A stretch of DNA of 64,000 bases from Bedellia somnulentella. Taxonomy: Eukaryota > Arthropoda > Insecta > Lepidoptera > Bedelliidae. The notes beneath the pieces were generated by a model. That model was given only the letters and a program-made list of their open reading frames with translations. It did no database searches and was not told the origin of the DNA. The position numbers and the translations under genes were made by a program. Shown here one piece after another: positions 35,459 to 47,100 of this stretch; positions within the stretch are counted from its first letter, which is position 1; each line of letters starts with the position of its first letter. Location of the stretch: the NCBI GenBank assembly GCA_963576735.1, contig OY755190.1, positions 6,627,695 through 6,691,694 of the forward strand, read 5' to 3'.

Positions 35459-35689
35459 CAAGGCTCCACTCTAACTGATATATATACTGACTATATTTAA
35501 CAAAACTCCTGAATCTTATTCTTTAAACTCAAACGGTCACGCCAAGTACAAACCCATTCCTATATGAAACACCATGTACTTACTTGTTTCTGTCAAAAAA
35601 AATTGTTGGTCGGTGGGGAACGATTTAGTATTTTTTTTCTAATAATATATTAACCGTACAACTAGTTGTACGGATTAGTTGGTCAGTGG

Positions 35690-35905
35690 GGAATACCTCA
35701 AATATCCCCGAAGGCGTTGGTAGAGGTACTAATACTTCGGAACATCACGTGATATTGTCACCTGGTGTTCAGATTACCCATGTTTTTCTTGGACAGTATG
35801 CTCACGTGATAGGGGCAGGCGTATCCGATTGTAAGGATACACTGTCACGTGACAAAGTACAACTTAGCCACGTGGGTTTCCTCACGATGTTTTCCCTCAC
35901 CTCCT
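35690..35905 (-). mobile_element. SINE-A, 3' two-thirds
   Basis: AATATCCCCGAAGGCGTTGG through GTGGGTTTCCTCACGATG. The tRNA-like head is absent and the tail may be the separated CTCAAACGGTCACGCC near 35527. Confidence 0.72.
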
Positions 35906-36182
35906 AAATCTTATTCTTATTTATGATTGCTGAAAAATAACCACCACGATGAAATTAGTATAAGTATTTCAAGTCTTAAACCAGATGTTCTTTTATTACT
36001 GACATTGTGTTCTTTTGAATTTGTTGTTAAACGTATGATAATAATAGCGTATTTGGTATAACATTATTTTTCTAGAGTTCTGCCGTGCTAAAGGTGAAAT
36101 CGGGACCCTATCATCAAAGCTTGCTATCTATCTGTCCGTCTGTTTTCAGGCTGTATGTGATGAACTATGATGGACAATTGAA

Positions 36183-36635
36183 ATGTTTACTAATAAATCT
36201 GTTGTCTACAACAACAAATGCTCAGATTGTCCCGAGTTGCTTAGCAAAATTTACTTACGCACCAACCAAAAGGCCTTAAGGAAACGACCCGTCTTAAGTG
36301 TCCCAAAAGCTAATACCAATTATAGGCGTAACTCATTTCTATTACGTGCCTGTACTAAATTTAATGAATCAATAGTAGATTTAGATATTTTCGATACAAG
36401 CACTACAAGAGTAAGAAAATTATTAACTAATTTACATTTCGGCCAATAATTTCTACACTAACCTCAACATTATAATTATTTATTTTTACCTAAATCTTTT
36501 AGTTCTGTAAGTAAAATGTAATTTTTCTATAGGTGAAGATTAGTAAATGGCATTGTATATTCTTAATTAGTATAATATTGCTTGTATTTGTCTGTTAATC
36601 TTCCAAAGAAAATAAAATAAATAAATAATCAATCA
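36183..36635 (+). pseudogene. LINE C-terminal remnant (Jockey-like)
   Basis: The frame to 36449 reads RKRPVLSVPKANTNYRRNSF then LLRACTKFNES and DIFDTSTTRVRKLL, the cysteine-free C-terminal tail typical of Jockey-type LINE ORF2. It ends in an A-rich tail (AAAATAAAATAAATAAATAA, near 36610). Everything upstream is missing; 36065-36180 is another repeat (GGGACCCTAT, CTGTCCGTCTG). Confidence 0.6.
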
Positions 36636-36636
36636 G

Positions 36637-36832
36637 TGCCGAGTAGAATGGCACTATGCCATTTCTCCCCTTTGTCGTAAAAGGCAACATATAATTTTGG
36701 GGTTTAAGTGATTGTTGGTTGATGTCCCCTCCTTTATTTTTCAATCTTTTCTCAACTCTACTTTCAGAAGCGACTGAGGAATTTCAATCCTGAATACCTT
36801 TTGTTTGGTATTTATAGGTGAAAATGCATGTA
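36637..36832 (+). mobile_element. SINE-B, degenerate
   Basis: CAGTGCCGAGTAGAATGGCA, TTGTCGTAAAAGGCAAC, then GAAGCGACTGAGGAATTTC; old copy. Confidence 0.55.
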
Positions 36833-37046
36833 TATTTATTTTATTATGTAGCTCCCCGTACAGCAATCGTGGTATTTGTGCTCGGTATTCAAAACGTAAG
36901 AAAGGTATACGAGTGATACCTGTACTAAAATATAAAAATAGTAGTTTTGTTATTTAAAATAGCAAAGCATGTTGTACGGGAGTTCTTCTCAAATATAAAA
37001 CGTATTATAACCATTATGTTTAATTATTTTTACCGTTAGATATAAG
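36833..37046. other. Nothing recognised
   Basis: AT-rich spacer without visible structure. Confidence 0.35.
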
Positions 37047-38071
37047 CTGTGTAGTGTCGGCTTAGAATAGCACTACCCCATTTCTTTCGGTGGGTGTACG
37101 TAAGAGGCGACTAACGGTATTGGGGCTTTTTAAGGGATTTTTGGGCGATGCGGTTGGAGACCCATCACCAACAACCTTTATTCTACCATCTTTTCCCCAC
37201 TGGGAACAGACCCGTGCTTCACCTCGTTGTTTCACCCAGGTGAAGCACGGGGCATAACCTAGTCCCGTGTTTCACCTGGGTGCAGCACGGGGTATGCACT
37301 GGTCCCCATGCTCCAACCGACATTGACATTAAAGAAAATACAGAAAGTACAACCGTGTGCTGAAGTTGTTTATTATGTAAACATGTGTTTCAAAAATATT
37401 GTCAACACATATATTTTTCTTCTAATTCATATTATATGTACCTAGGTAGATACGAACTATATACTTACATATCAAAAACGAAAAAAAAACAAAATACTTT
37501 TTGTTACGACTAATACCTCGTTATAGTAACAAATAGGAGTGAAAGAAATTTAATTAAATAAACCAGGCCAGCATAATGCTGAGTGCGTACCTCTACCTAA
37601 TATTATATTCAACGTAATTTATCCAAGAAATAGCCTACTGTGATTTGGTTGTTTAATAATTCCATCTGCGCATTTACAATTAATTATTTAAATTCATAAG
37701 TCAAATTGACAAATTAAAATGACAGAAATCTATCGTAATACATAATGTAAATAAAAAAAGGTTCTATTCACTTGAACTTATTTATTATTATAACTAGGTT
37801 TTTCAGATTACGAGCATCATAGATTGATCATGACTGTACAAAAATAATATTGGTTGGAGCACGGGGACTAGTGAATACCCCGTGTTGCACCTGGGTGAAA
37901 CACGGGACTCAGTTATGCCCCGTGCTTCACCTGGGTGAAATAACGAGGTGAAGCACGGGTCTGTCCCCTCCCCACTCAACTTCCAAAAGTGGCTGAGAAA
38001 TTTTTAACTTCTCAGCTCTAGCTACCCCTTTTAGGGATTTATAGCCGTGAATATATGTATGTATGTATGTA
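37047..38071 (+). mobile_element. SINE-B split by a foldback element
   Basis: Pieces 37047-37201 and 37969-38071 form one subfamily 1 copy; the break lies in CTTTTCCCCACTCAACTTCC. Confidence 0.85.
37202..37968. mobile_element. hAT-like MITE with 117-bp inverted ends
   Basis: Inverted arms 37202-37318 and 37852-37968 differ at a few bases; the 8-bp duplication TCCCCACT (37194-37201 and 37969-37976) points to hAT. Each arm is itself self-complementary: CCCGTGCTTCACC pairs with GGTGAAGCACGGG within about 40 bp, and a second such unit follows. The AT-rich 530-bp centre has no coding frame. Confidence 0.9.
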
Positions 38072-38345
38072 GATATAAATCGCATATGTTAAGTCTTATA
38101 GTATTTATGAGGCGATATACGGAACCTACCATGCGCGAACCAAGTCGCACTTTTTCTATAGTGCGACATTTACGAATGCCTTTAAAATATCTATTTCGAT
38201 AACGTTTGATTTATTACAATTTGACAAAAGTTTGGATTTTGAATTACAATAGTTTTAACATTTGCGTAATTACCAATATACAATATAACATACACATATA
38301 ATGCTATCGGTAATTTAAAATTCATACATTTTACTCACGCCGTCA
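38072..38345. other. Nothing recognised
   Basis: AT-rich; no repeat named. Confidence 0.35.
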
Positions 38346-39262
38346 GTTATAAGTATAGTTGCATATGCGGATGATACCAATGCCATTGTACATGGAAAAA
38401 ATAAACAAGATGTAACCGACAAAACCAATATAAATCTTGACCTATTTCACAAGTGGTTTAGTAGCAACAATTTAAAAATAAATTCCATGAAATCGTATGC
38501 AATGTTATTTCGACATACATCAAAAACACAGAAAATGTAGAGCTCTTCTTAGATACTAACAAAATTGCAGTTGTAAAGGACATTAAATTTTTGAGTGTAA
38601 TGATAGACTGTTACCTAAATTGGAAGCCTGAATTGAGTTCTTTGGAAGCAAATCTTAACAGTGCATGTTATGCGATTAGAAGTTTAAGAGATGTCCTTAC
38701 TCGAGATCAATTAACCAGTGTATATTATAGTTTGGTAGAATCTAGGATTAGATATAGCATGAAATTTTGGGGTAATAGTTATTCTTATAATATAAAGAAG
38801 GCTCTTATATGCCAAAAACGGGCTATAAGAATAATAGTAAATATTCCTCCTTGGGAGTCTTGCAAGGAGCACTTTAAAATGCTCAAAATTCTTACTGTTC
38901 CCAGTCTGTATGTTTTAGTTTTGCTAACTGATTTATTTAAAACCCTGAGCAAAATAGAATCAGAGGAGGAGAGCCATAAACGTCTCCAATCAAGACGAAA
39001 GGACTTAAAATTCGATTTATGTACTCCAAGACTGGAAGTTGCAACCCATGTTGCCAGTCACCAGGCAGTAAAACTCTTTAATAAATTGCCGGTAGACATG
39101 AAAGCTATCACAATTAAAAATAAGTTTAAGGTCGAATTAAATACATTCCTTTTAAAAAAAGGCAAATATTTAACACGGCAACTAAAATCCTTTTTAGGCA
39201 ACTTTCTATTAGGTCACAAAAAAACTAACTTTGCAGTGATTCAATATATTAGCAACTATTAA
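38346..39262 (+). pseudogene. LINE reverse transcriptase remnant, 5' truncated
   Basis: Begins just before VAYADDTNAIVHGKNK (YADD catalytic motif at about 38361), continues HKWFSSNNLKINSMKS. A one-base frameshift near 38530 leads to ENVELFLDTNKIAVVKDIKF and the open frame 38591-39262 (thumb and C-terminal tail, SLRDVLTRDQLTSVYYSLVE). Fingers and endonuclease are absent. Jockey-like by layout. Confidence 0.8.
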
Positions 39263-39797
39263 ACTATACAAGCAACAAAATGCTGGGATCAAAAAACTAA
39301 AAAAACGGCTGCTACTGTAAGGTATCAAATATATCAAGCGGGATCAGTGAAAAACTGGTTCAGGTATTATAAAACCTAATGTGGCGACTAATTTTTCCGA
39401 GGGGATATCATACATTCTTCAGTGGCAACTATTGGATTTCATTATAAAAATACACATCTGGCAGCGATTTTTAGGTAGCTTTGAAACTGAAAATGGGTAT
39501 TATAATAACGTATTTTGATATTAAATATTGTTTGCAGATTCGTAAATTCTTGGAAAGGCGGCAAATGCGCTCGCTGGCTTTTTTATTTTCGTGACTATTA
39601 TATTAAGTAAATTACATATTATGTGTATTGAAGTAAAAATTAATTAAAATAAAATATATTAGGTTAGGTTAAAAGTTGCTTCTCCCACCCTAATGGATGC
39701 AATTAAGATAAGGAAAGAAAACAGAGGGGGGAAGGGGGGGCGAAGCCCCCCGCATTAAAAAACAATTAATCACCACAAATGCGTTTGTGCTAGGTTA
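39263..39797. other. Unassigned, with a G/C hairpin
   Basis: Possible LINE 3' flank. GGGGGGCGAAGCCCCCC (about 39735-39752) is a strong hairpin. TTAGGTTAGG at about 39659 is only two units and not telomeric. Confidence 0.4.
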
Positions 39798-41056
39798 AGA
39801 GCTTATTCCATTACACTTTTATCGTTGCTGAAATCGGAGGTCCTTCACAGTCACTGCCGCAGAAGGCCACAGACGCTTGTTATTCCACTACACCGATTTC
39901 AGTTTCTGAATCATTCGCGAGCGCGCGATTTTGCGGGCGGTCGTACGAAATTGCTCCCGTCTTTTTTTTAAAACGCTCTCTACTTAAATCTCTTATGGAC
40001 TATCCCACACCCATTCAATAAACGACGACACATTGCGTCTATATATCTCTTTCGCTACTATACTTACATATATTATATCCTATTCATGTACACAACCTTT
40101 TCCAAATATTTTTACGTCATATTTCACACAAAATATTAAATAGGCGGAAACTCCTATATGACTCAAAAATAAAAGCATATTTATTAAAAAGTTGGCCGGG
40201 GTCGTACGAAGTGGCGATCGATAGTTTCAGCCTACCCCAGTGAGAGGTAATGGCGTTAGTATATGTATGCATATATGTGATTGAACGTATTTGTTTACCC
40301 CAATGGGAAATAATGGCGTGAGTATATGTATGCATGTATGTAATTATACGCCTGTGCCTACCCCCACGGGAAGTGATGGCGTGAGTATAAGTATGCATAT
40401 TTGAAACAATACGTATCTGCCTACCCCTTACGGAAAAATGGCGGGAGTTTAAGTATGTATAATGTTGTACATACATACGTATGTAATTAAAATTATCTGC
40501 TTACCACAAGCGGAAGTAAAAGCGTGAGTATATGCGCGTATGTATGTAATTAAACGTATCTGCCTACTCCGATGGGAAGTAATGGCGTGAGTATTTATAA
40601 TATAATATAATTTGCATGTATGTGATAAAACGTATTTACCTACCCCAATCGGAAATAATAGCGTGAGTATATGTATGTATGTATGAATATAATTATACAT
40701 ATCTGCCTACCCCTATGAAATGGATCCCCTACCTACCTAACTACCCCTGGAATTAATGGCGTGAGCATATGTTTATCTGCTATAAAACTTTTATTATCTT
40801 TTTTTTTGTTAACGTAATTTGCAATCATAGGCATGTAAAATTTGGGCACGTCCTCTCGCTGTGGCGGGTGCAAGGCGACTAAATCGTCTGAACGTTATTC
40901 CACCTTCCTGAGACGGAGCTACTAAAAATTTAGTGAGCTAGGAGCCGAAATTTGTCTACTTTTCAGAAGCCTAGCGTTCTGAACGTTATTCCACTAGTCT
41001 GAATTCAGATTCTGTGGCTGTCGGACGTCTGAATTCAGGCAAATGGAATAAGCTCT
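39798..41056. mobile_element. Harbinger-like inverted-repeat element with internal expansion
   Basis: Ends AGAGCTTATTCCATT and AAATGGAATAAGCTCT are inverted and flanked by TTA on both sides (39795-39797 and 41057-41059). It shares internal text (ACAGACGCTTGTTATTCCAC, AGAAGCCTAGCGTTCTGAAC) with the 190-bp copy at 52509-52698. The minisatellite at 40197-40760 lies within it. Confidence 0.75.
40197..40760 (+). repeat. Minisatellite built from LINE-R 3' ends, about eight units
   Basis: The first unit starts with LINE-R coding text (GTCGTACGAAGTGGCGATCG). Each unit then has CCTACCCCAATGGGAAGTAA (with variants), GGCGTGAGTATATGTATG and a spacer such as TAATTAAACGTATCTG. Units are 60-80 bp and differ by up to a quarter. 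Confidence 0.88.
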
Positions 41057-41059
41057 TTA

Positions 41060-41938
41060 GGTTAGGGTAAGCGTATGCCCCTTAGAGCGGAAATAGGCAC
41101 GCCGCGAAGCGGGGTGACGTCGATACGCTGTTAAGTTAGGTTAAGTTGTGTAGGTGTAGGTTCATTTAAAAGAGGGAATGTTAATAAAATAGACCAAGAA
41201 TAGTTTTATTGCATGTCACAATTTGGTTAATTTAGATCCCTTCAAATGTAGCCAAAAGTATTTTTTAAGATCTTGTTTGTATTTATTTCAGACCTTGGTC
41301 ATGTTTATAGACAACCCCATTTTAGAATTTATGAGAGCCTATTTTAACTTTTTTTCTGCCAATAATTTGTCGCCTTAAAAGAAATTCAATTGCCACAAAA
41401 GAAAATCACTGCCACATAAAATTTAAATAAAACCTCAAAACTCATTAAAAAGCCGCCGCTTTCTAGTTAAGATGCTACCTCTAATTAGTCGCCAAAGTAG
41501 ATTAAATTAGTCGCCAAAGTAGATTATTTACTATCCATATTCAGTTTTCTTACGACCCGGAATGGTATCAATTTTCGCCGCGTTAAATACATGCCTTAGA
41601 AAAATGCTGCTATTCGCTAGATGAGATTTTCGCTGACTAACGATTGTATCAATTTTAATGGGTTTTTTTAAGATATTGTCGTACTTTTCTACTTTATTTT
41701 GACATTTAATATTTTTACTTAAATTTTTTGACATTATAATTATTTATATTTTGACATGTATTTAATTCATAAAATAATTTTGATTTAGCTATGATTTTTA
41801 TTAATGTTTAAATTTGTAAAATAACTGTATATTCTTTTTGTTATTTATTATTAATTTCAAGTATTTTGTTATGCTTTTTTATAAATTCGACACAATGTAT
41901 ATTGTAATGAATAATAAATAAATAAAAAAAATAAAGTT
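41060..41938. other. AT-rich stretch, likely LINE 3' sequence
   Basis: Ends in an A-rich tail (AATAATAAATAAATAAAAAA, 41909-41930) preceded by T-rich sequence, like the tail at 36610. No coding frame of note. Confidence 0.35.
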
Positions 41939-42010
41939 ACCATTGAGGTAGGCAGAAAGATCGCCACTTTGTACGATCATGAAAAACATATACCTTCGTT
42001 CACATTCATG
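41939..42010 (-). mobile_element. LINE-R fragment
   Basis: GAGGTAGGCAGAAAGATCGC and CACTTTGTACGATCATG; no tail. Confidence 0.55.
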
Positions 42011-43060
42011 AATTATTATTATAGGCTAAAAACCAGCTTTAAGCCAGCAAGATGGAGTAAAGTCTACAATCACCCAATTCATGGACGCCCCTCAATTGGT
42101 GGTACTAAGAGACAGTTATCAGCTGTGAACACTACATGTAGGTACCATGAAGTAATATTTATTGAATATGGCTACTTTAACCAACATTCAAAATGAATTG
42201 TATAGGGTATGGGGGCAATATGTATTTGGCGGAAGATGTTGTTGGACATCCATGTCATACTCGAATGAAAACTATTAAAATTACCAGCATGTGTCAAAAT
42301 TTTCTTTGTTCGGGCTTCTTTGATATAAGTAGTCAGACAGAGTTTTTTTTTATATTTTTAACAAAAACATATGAAATATCAATAATATAATTATAAGCAC
42401 AATAATAATTTCACCTGTGTCCCCAATTTATCTAGAGAATATTTCCACATCTTACAAGATAAACAACTTACGCCTTTTTTTATCACTCGTTACAACTTTA
42501 TGAAGTTTTACATATGTGCTCTATTACAGTAATGTCGTGAATGTTTGAATATTGTTACAAAGATGTGATTAAATATTTGTGAAGGGTGTTTTAAGTGTAG
42601 AGGGCTTGAAGGAAAAGATTTAAAAATCATACAGCCATCTAGCGTTTATGATGACAGGTTAGTTATATAACGTGTTCTAATCTAACTAATAAACGATTAA
42701 AAAAATTAACGTTAACAGACATTTCTGTTCTTTAAAATTGTCGAGATAAGATGCTTCATACGTAAAAAATACAAATTTAGGACAGGAGAAACAATAAAAA
42801 ATAATTAATTATTTAGCGGTTATAGGACTAGAAGACAACACTGGTTTTCAGTAGAGTCCCAAAACCATAGTTAAGATTAGTGTATGTTTACCACAGTCCA
42901 TATATATCCATATGAGGGGACTTAAGCCTACCTTGAATAAGATTTGTTGGCCATACAACTGGCCAAAGGCGGGTTGGCAGACTAACAACTACTGCCGTGT
43001 CAGTAGCCGGGACCAACAGCTTAAAGTGCTCCCCGAAGCGCAGAATCATCTTAATTTTAT
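42011..43060. other. Mostly unrecognised
   Basis: No supported gene. 42890-43030 (CACTTTAAGCTGTTGGTCCC in reverse) resembles a widespread lepidopteran repeat. Confidence 0.35.
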
Positions 43061-43267
43061 GAGTAATAATCCCCACATGAGGAATTCATGTCAAAAAACA
43101 TTAAATTATGTGATAGTTAGGCGTTTCCAACATTTCCATTCTATCTGAAAAGGTAGACAAGTGGCCGTCCGAATTAGTTAAAATTCGGAGGTAGGAAACG
43201 CAAACACTACTTGAACGTGTAAAAATGAAACAAAGGATAGAGAAATTTCGCGCTGGATGCCAACTGA

Positions 43268-43339
43268 CACTGTAGCTCAGTTGGCAGAGCGACGGGGGCG
43301 TATACCCGAAGGTCGCGGGTTCGAACCCCGCCAGTGTCG
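43268..43339 (+). tRNA. tRNA-like sequence, odd anticodon arm (unit 1)
   Basis: Acceptor stem GACACTG/CAGTGTC, D stem GCTC/GAGC and T arm GCGGGTTCGAACCCCGC are all perfectly paired; box A TAGCTCAGTTGG and box B GGTTCGAACCC are ideal. The anticodon arm is only CGGG/CCCG with an 8-nt loop GGCGTATA lacking the universal U33, so decoding is doubtful. More likely a SINE head or tRNA pseudogene than a working tRNA. Confidence 0.45.
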
Positions 43340-43582
43340 AAATTTTTCTTTCCTTTAATAACATCTTTTATTTATGAGTAATAATCCCCACATGAGGAAT
43401 TCATGTCAAAAAACATTAAATTATGTGATAGTTAGGCGTTTCCAACATTTGCATTCTATCTGAAAAGGTAGACAAGTGGCCGTCCGAACTAGTTAAAATT
43501 CGGAGGTAGGAAACGCAAACACTACTTGAACGTGTAAAAATGAAACAAAGGATAGAGAAATTTCGCGCTGGATGCCAACTGA

Positions 43583-43654
43583 CACTGTAGCTCAGTTGGC
43601 AGAGCGACGGGGGCGTATACCCGAAGGTCGCGGGTTCGAACCCCGCCAGTGTCG
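43583..43654 (+). tRNA. tRNA-like sequence, odd anticodon arm (unit 2)
   Basis: Identical to the unit 1 sequence, 315 bp downstream. Perfect preservation of both copies reflects recent duplication as much as constraint. Confidence 0.45.
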
Positions 43655-44104
43655 AAATTTTTCTTTCCTTTAATAACATCTTTTATTTATGAGTAATAAT
43701 CCCCACATGAGGAATTCATGTCAAAAAACATTAAATTAGAATAAATGAGTGTCTACTCTCGGCACTCAAACTAGAGACCTCTAGATCATCAGCAGAACGC
43801 TCTACCGTTAGAGCATGAAGGCAGTTGTACTAAGTATGTGTAAGTTTCTCCTGACAAATTCTCCACAAATTATACTCTTAGAAGTACAAATTCAAATTCA
43901 AATTCAAATTGTTTATTTGCCTTCATGTGGACATAGGTTGTTACATAATTATACAAGACACAACATGAAACCCTGCAAGGGCACTGCAAAAAATATAAAA
44001 CTAAAAACTTATATCTAACATCTTAAACCTAATTCATAAAATATTTAATATCTTAAGACCTAAACAACATTTTTATAAAATCTTATGTAACAATTTACTT
44101 ATAC

Positions 44105-47100
44105 TTATAGGCTAAAGAACTCTTCTAGAGTATAAAGACATTTTTCAATTAAAAACTTTTTAAGCACTACTTTAAATTTATTCGTATCTGATATATCAGT
44201 TATGTTTCTCGGCAGTTTATTATAAATGTTTACACACATGCTATACGGTGCCGAGTTGACTAGGTGTAGTTTACTGGGTTGTGGTAGAGCTATCTTGCTG
44301 TGAGGTCTTAAGTTAGCTGGTCTAGTGTACACGGGGAATAGTTCGGGGTGCTTTTTAACAAGAAGTGAAGTTTCTAAAATATACATTGAAGTCAAAGTCA
44401 GTATTTCGTATTTAACGAAATACGATCTACAACTATTCCATGAATCAATGTTGGCAAGTATCCTTATCAATTTCTTTTGGAGAACAAAAAGCTGATTTAC
44501 AAGTGTGGAGTTGCCCCATAGTACAATACCGTAAAGAAGCCATGAGTGAGCATATGCATAATATGCTGTTTTAGCAGTATTTAGATCGGTAGTGCTTTTT
44601 AAATGGTACAATGCGTAACTAAACCTGGATAGCTTCATGGTTATGTTGTTAATGTGCTCCTTCCAGTTTAGATTTTTGTCTATTATTATACCTAACAAGT
44701 TGAATGAGTCTACACATTTAATACATTTGCCCTTAAAATTATAGTTTATGCTAAGTTCTTTTCTCTGGTATGGACCAAATTGAAGCAATTTGGTTTTATC
44801 ATAATTTAATTCTAAGTTGTGCTCAGAGAGCCATGTAGAGACGGATGTTAAAGTAGAATCTAGCTTAGTATATAAGGACATTTCATTCTTACATGACAGT
44901 ATTATGGATGTGTCGTCAGCGAATATTGTACTCGGTTCTTCTATGTGCTTAGGTAGGTCGTTGATGTAGAGCAAAAATAGCAAACATCCAATTGAGCTTC
45001 CTTGTGGAATGGATTTACTGACGTTGATTGTATCTGATCGTATTCTCTCTACCTTCCTAGTATTATGATTTCTAAACTCTATTTCGACGTATTGGGTTCG
45101 GTTGTGGAGGTAGGATTTAAACCATTGGTATGCGGCTCCTCTTACGCCTATGCCGTGGAGTTTCAAAAGCACAATATCATAGTTGACTCTATCATACGCT
45201 TTACTCATATCGAGTAGAATTCCCACCGCGCGATGCCCTTCATTTAATATTTTCATAGCATTGTCAATGTATTTGAATACTGCGAGTGACGTCGATCGGT
45301 TTTTCCTAAAGCCTTCCTGGTTACAGTCTAATATATTATATTTTTCACAAAAAGAATAGAGTCGGTTTCGCATTGCTGTCTCGAAAACTTTAGAAAAACT
45401 GCTAAGAAGAGCTATAGGACGATAATTATTTGCATCCTTTTTATCGTCTTTTTTATGCACTGGCTTTATAGCTGTTAATTTTAATATATCTGGGAAAGTA
45501 CCTTGTTCAAACGACTGGTTGATTAAGAAAGAAAGAGGAGCTGCAAATTCCTCTGCACATTTTTTTAATAGGGTACTAGGGATCTCATCGAATCCGAAAC
45601 TACTTTTGTTTTTGAGTTTTTTAATAATTTTTAAGATTTCATTTAAGTCAACTGGTCGCAGGAAAAATGAATTTTCTGTAGGATTTATAACAGGGCGACC
45701 TTTAGGATTTTGACAGCATGATAGACCGTTCGACCCGACAGACGTAAAAAAAAAGTTGAATTCACTTGCGACTATTTTAGGATCCGTAGTTAAAATTCCA
45801 TTACGTTTTAGAGAAATATTGTCAATAGACCGTGTGCTGGCTCTATTAGTTTTCTCTCGCACAACTTGCCAAACTGCTTTAATTGTATTTGTAGAATTTG
45901 CAACTCTTTTTATAAAATCTATCTTTTTTGAGGCATTTATTACCTTTTTTAGACATTTTTCGTATTTTCTATAGTTATTTTGCAATATAGGATTATCGGT
46001 CTGATTAATGAAGATGCAAAAAAGGCGTTTGTTCATACACGATTTTTTTATACCCGCTGTTAGCCAAGTTTTTTTATTTTTCATTTTCAGTTTTACTCTA
46101 CGTATGGGTATACATTTATTAAGAAGGTTGACACATGTTTCTAGAAAGGAAATACAATTTTCGTTGATATTTAGTTTATTTAGCTTTTCTGCCCAGTTAA
46201 TTTTGCGTATTTCCTGTTTGTAATATTGCATGTTAATTTCATGGAAAAGACGTTTTTCCGTAAACCATACCCCTGGGTCAGCGTTTTTCTTCAATTTTGG
46301 TATTTGTACTACTACTGCTTTATGGTCTGATAAACCCAACTCTTCAACTGAAAAGTTATAATCGTTGCAGGTAAAGTTTGTGAAAACTAGGTCTAAACAT
46401 GTGGCTGTATTTGCTGTGATCCTAGTAGGTTCCTTTATATGTTGATGGAAATTGAAATTCTTGAATGATTCTATTAGTTTTACAGAGGCTGGATTGTTTT
46501 TCAGAATGTTTATGTTTAAGTCACCTCCTAATATAATTTGTTTTTTACCGTGCTTTTTTGAGAGGATTGATTGCAAAGTCGATAGCGAATCATAAAAATG
46601 TTCCGTCATTCTACTGCTGTTTGGCCAGTAGAGTACAACTATAAGTAGGTTTAATTTTGGAATAGTTATGGCGCATGTTTCAAAGATCAATTCCGTGGAC
46701 ATGTCCGCTATATATTTATGTTCTATATACTCCAAGTGATTTTTCAGAAACACACAAACTCCACCTCCGTTATGGTTTTTCCTACTATAACATGCGGCGA
46801 GTTTATACCCTTCCAACTGTAAAAGGTCTAACTTTTTTTCGGATATCCATGTTTCACAAAAACATAAGACTTGGAATTTGTGTTCAAATTCGGTATCTGA
46901 TTCAATTAAGTGACGTTTATTTTTTATACTACGAATGTTTTGAAAAAGTATGTTGAAGCACATCGTATCTCTATCTGATATTCTGGTTTGTATTTTATTG
47001 TTAGAACAAGAGGGGATTAAATTATCTTTACGGGATAGAGTAGGTGGTGGTATATATATGGTGGTGGTCGTCTTAACGAAAAAGCTGGTTATAATTTGTC

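Larger units (their letters stand above)
43061..43738 (+). repeat. 315-bp tandem repeat carrying tRNA-like units
   Basis: GAGTAATAATCCCCACATGA starts at 43061, 43376 and 43691, exactly 315 bp apart; the two full units differ at only a few bases and the third stops at 43738. Each full unit contains one tRNA-like sequence followed by CGAAATTTTTCTTTCCTTTA. A diverged copy of the part after the tRNA lies at 59040-59115, so the unit derives from a dispersed SINE-like repeat. Confidence 0.9.

Noticed and set aside
39659..39672. TTAGGTTAGG as an interstitial insect telomere repeat
   Set aside because: Only two units, and similar short AGGTTA strings nearby; well within chance in this sequence.
43101..43364. 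Minus-strand frame containing TLAGFEPATFGYTPPSLCQL, and its copy at 43416-43679
   Set aside because: It is the antisense translation of the tRNA-like sequence, a well-known source of false proteins.
43815..43860. tRNA-like GCTCTAACGGTAGAGC in reverse near 43790-43835
   Set aside because: Only the D-arm region is convincing; no full cloverleaf or box B.
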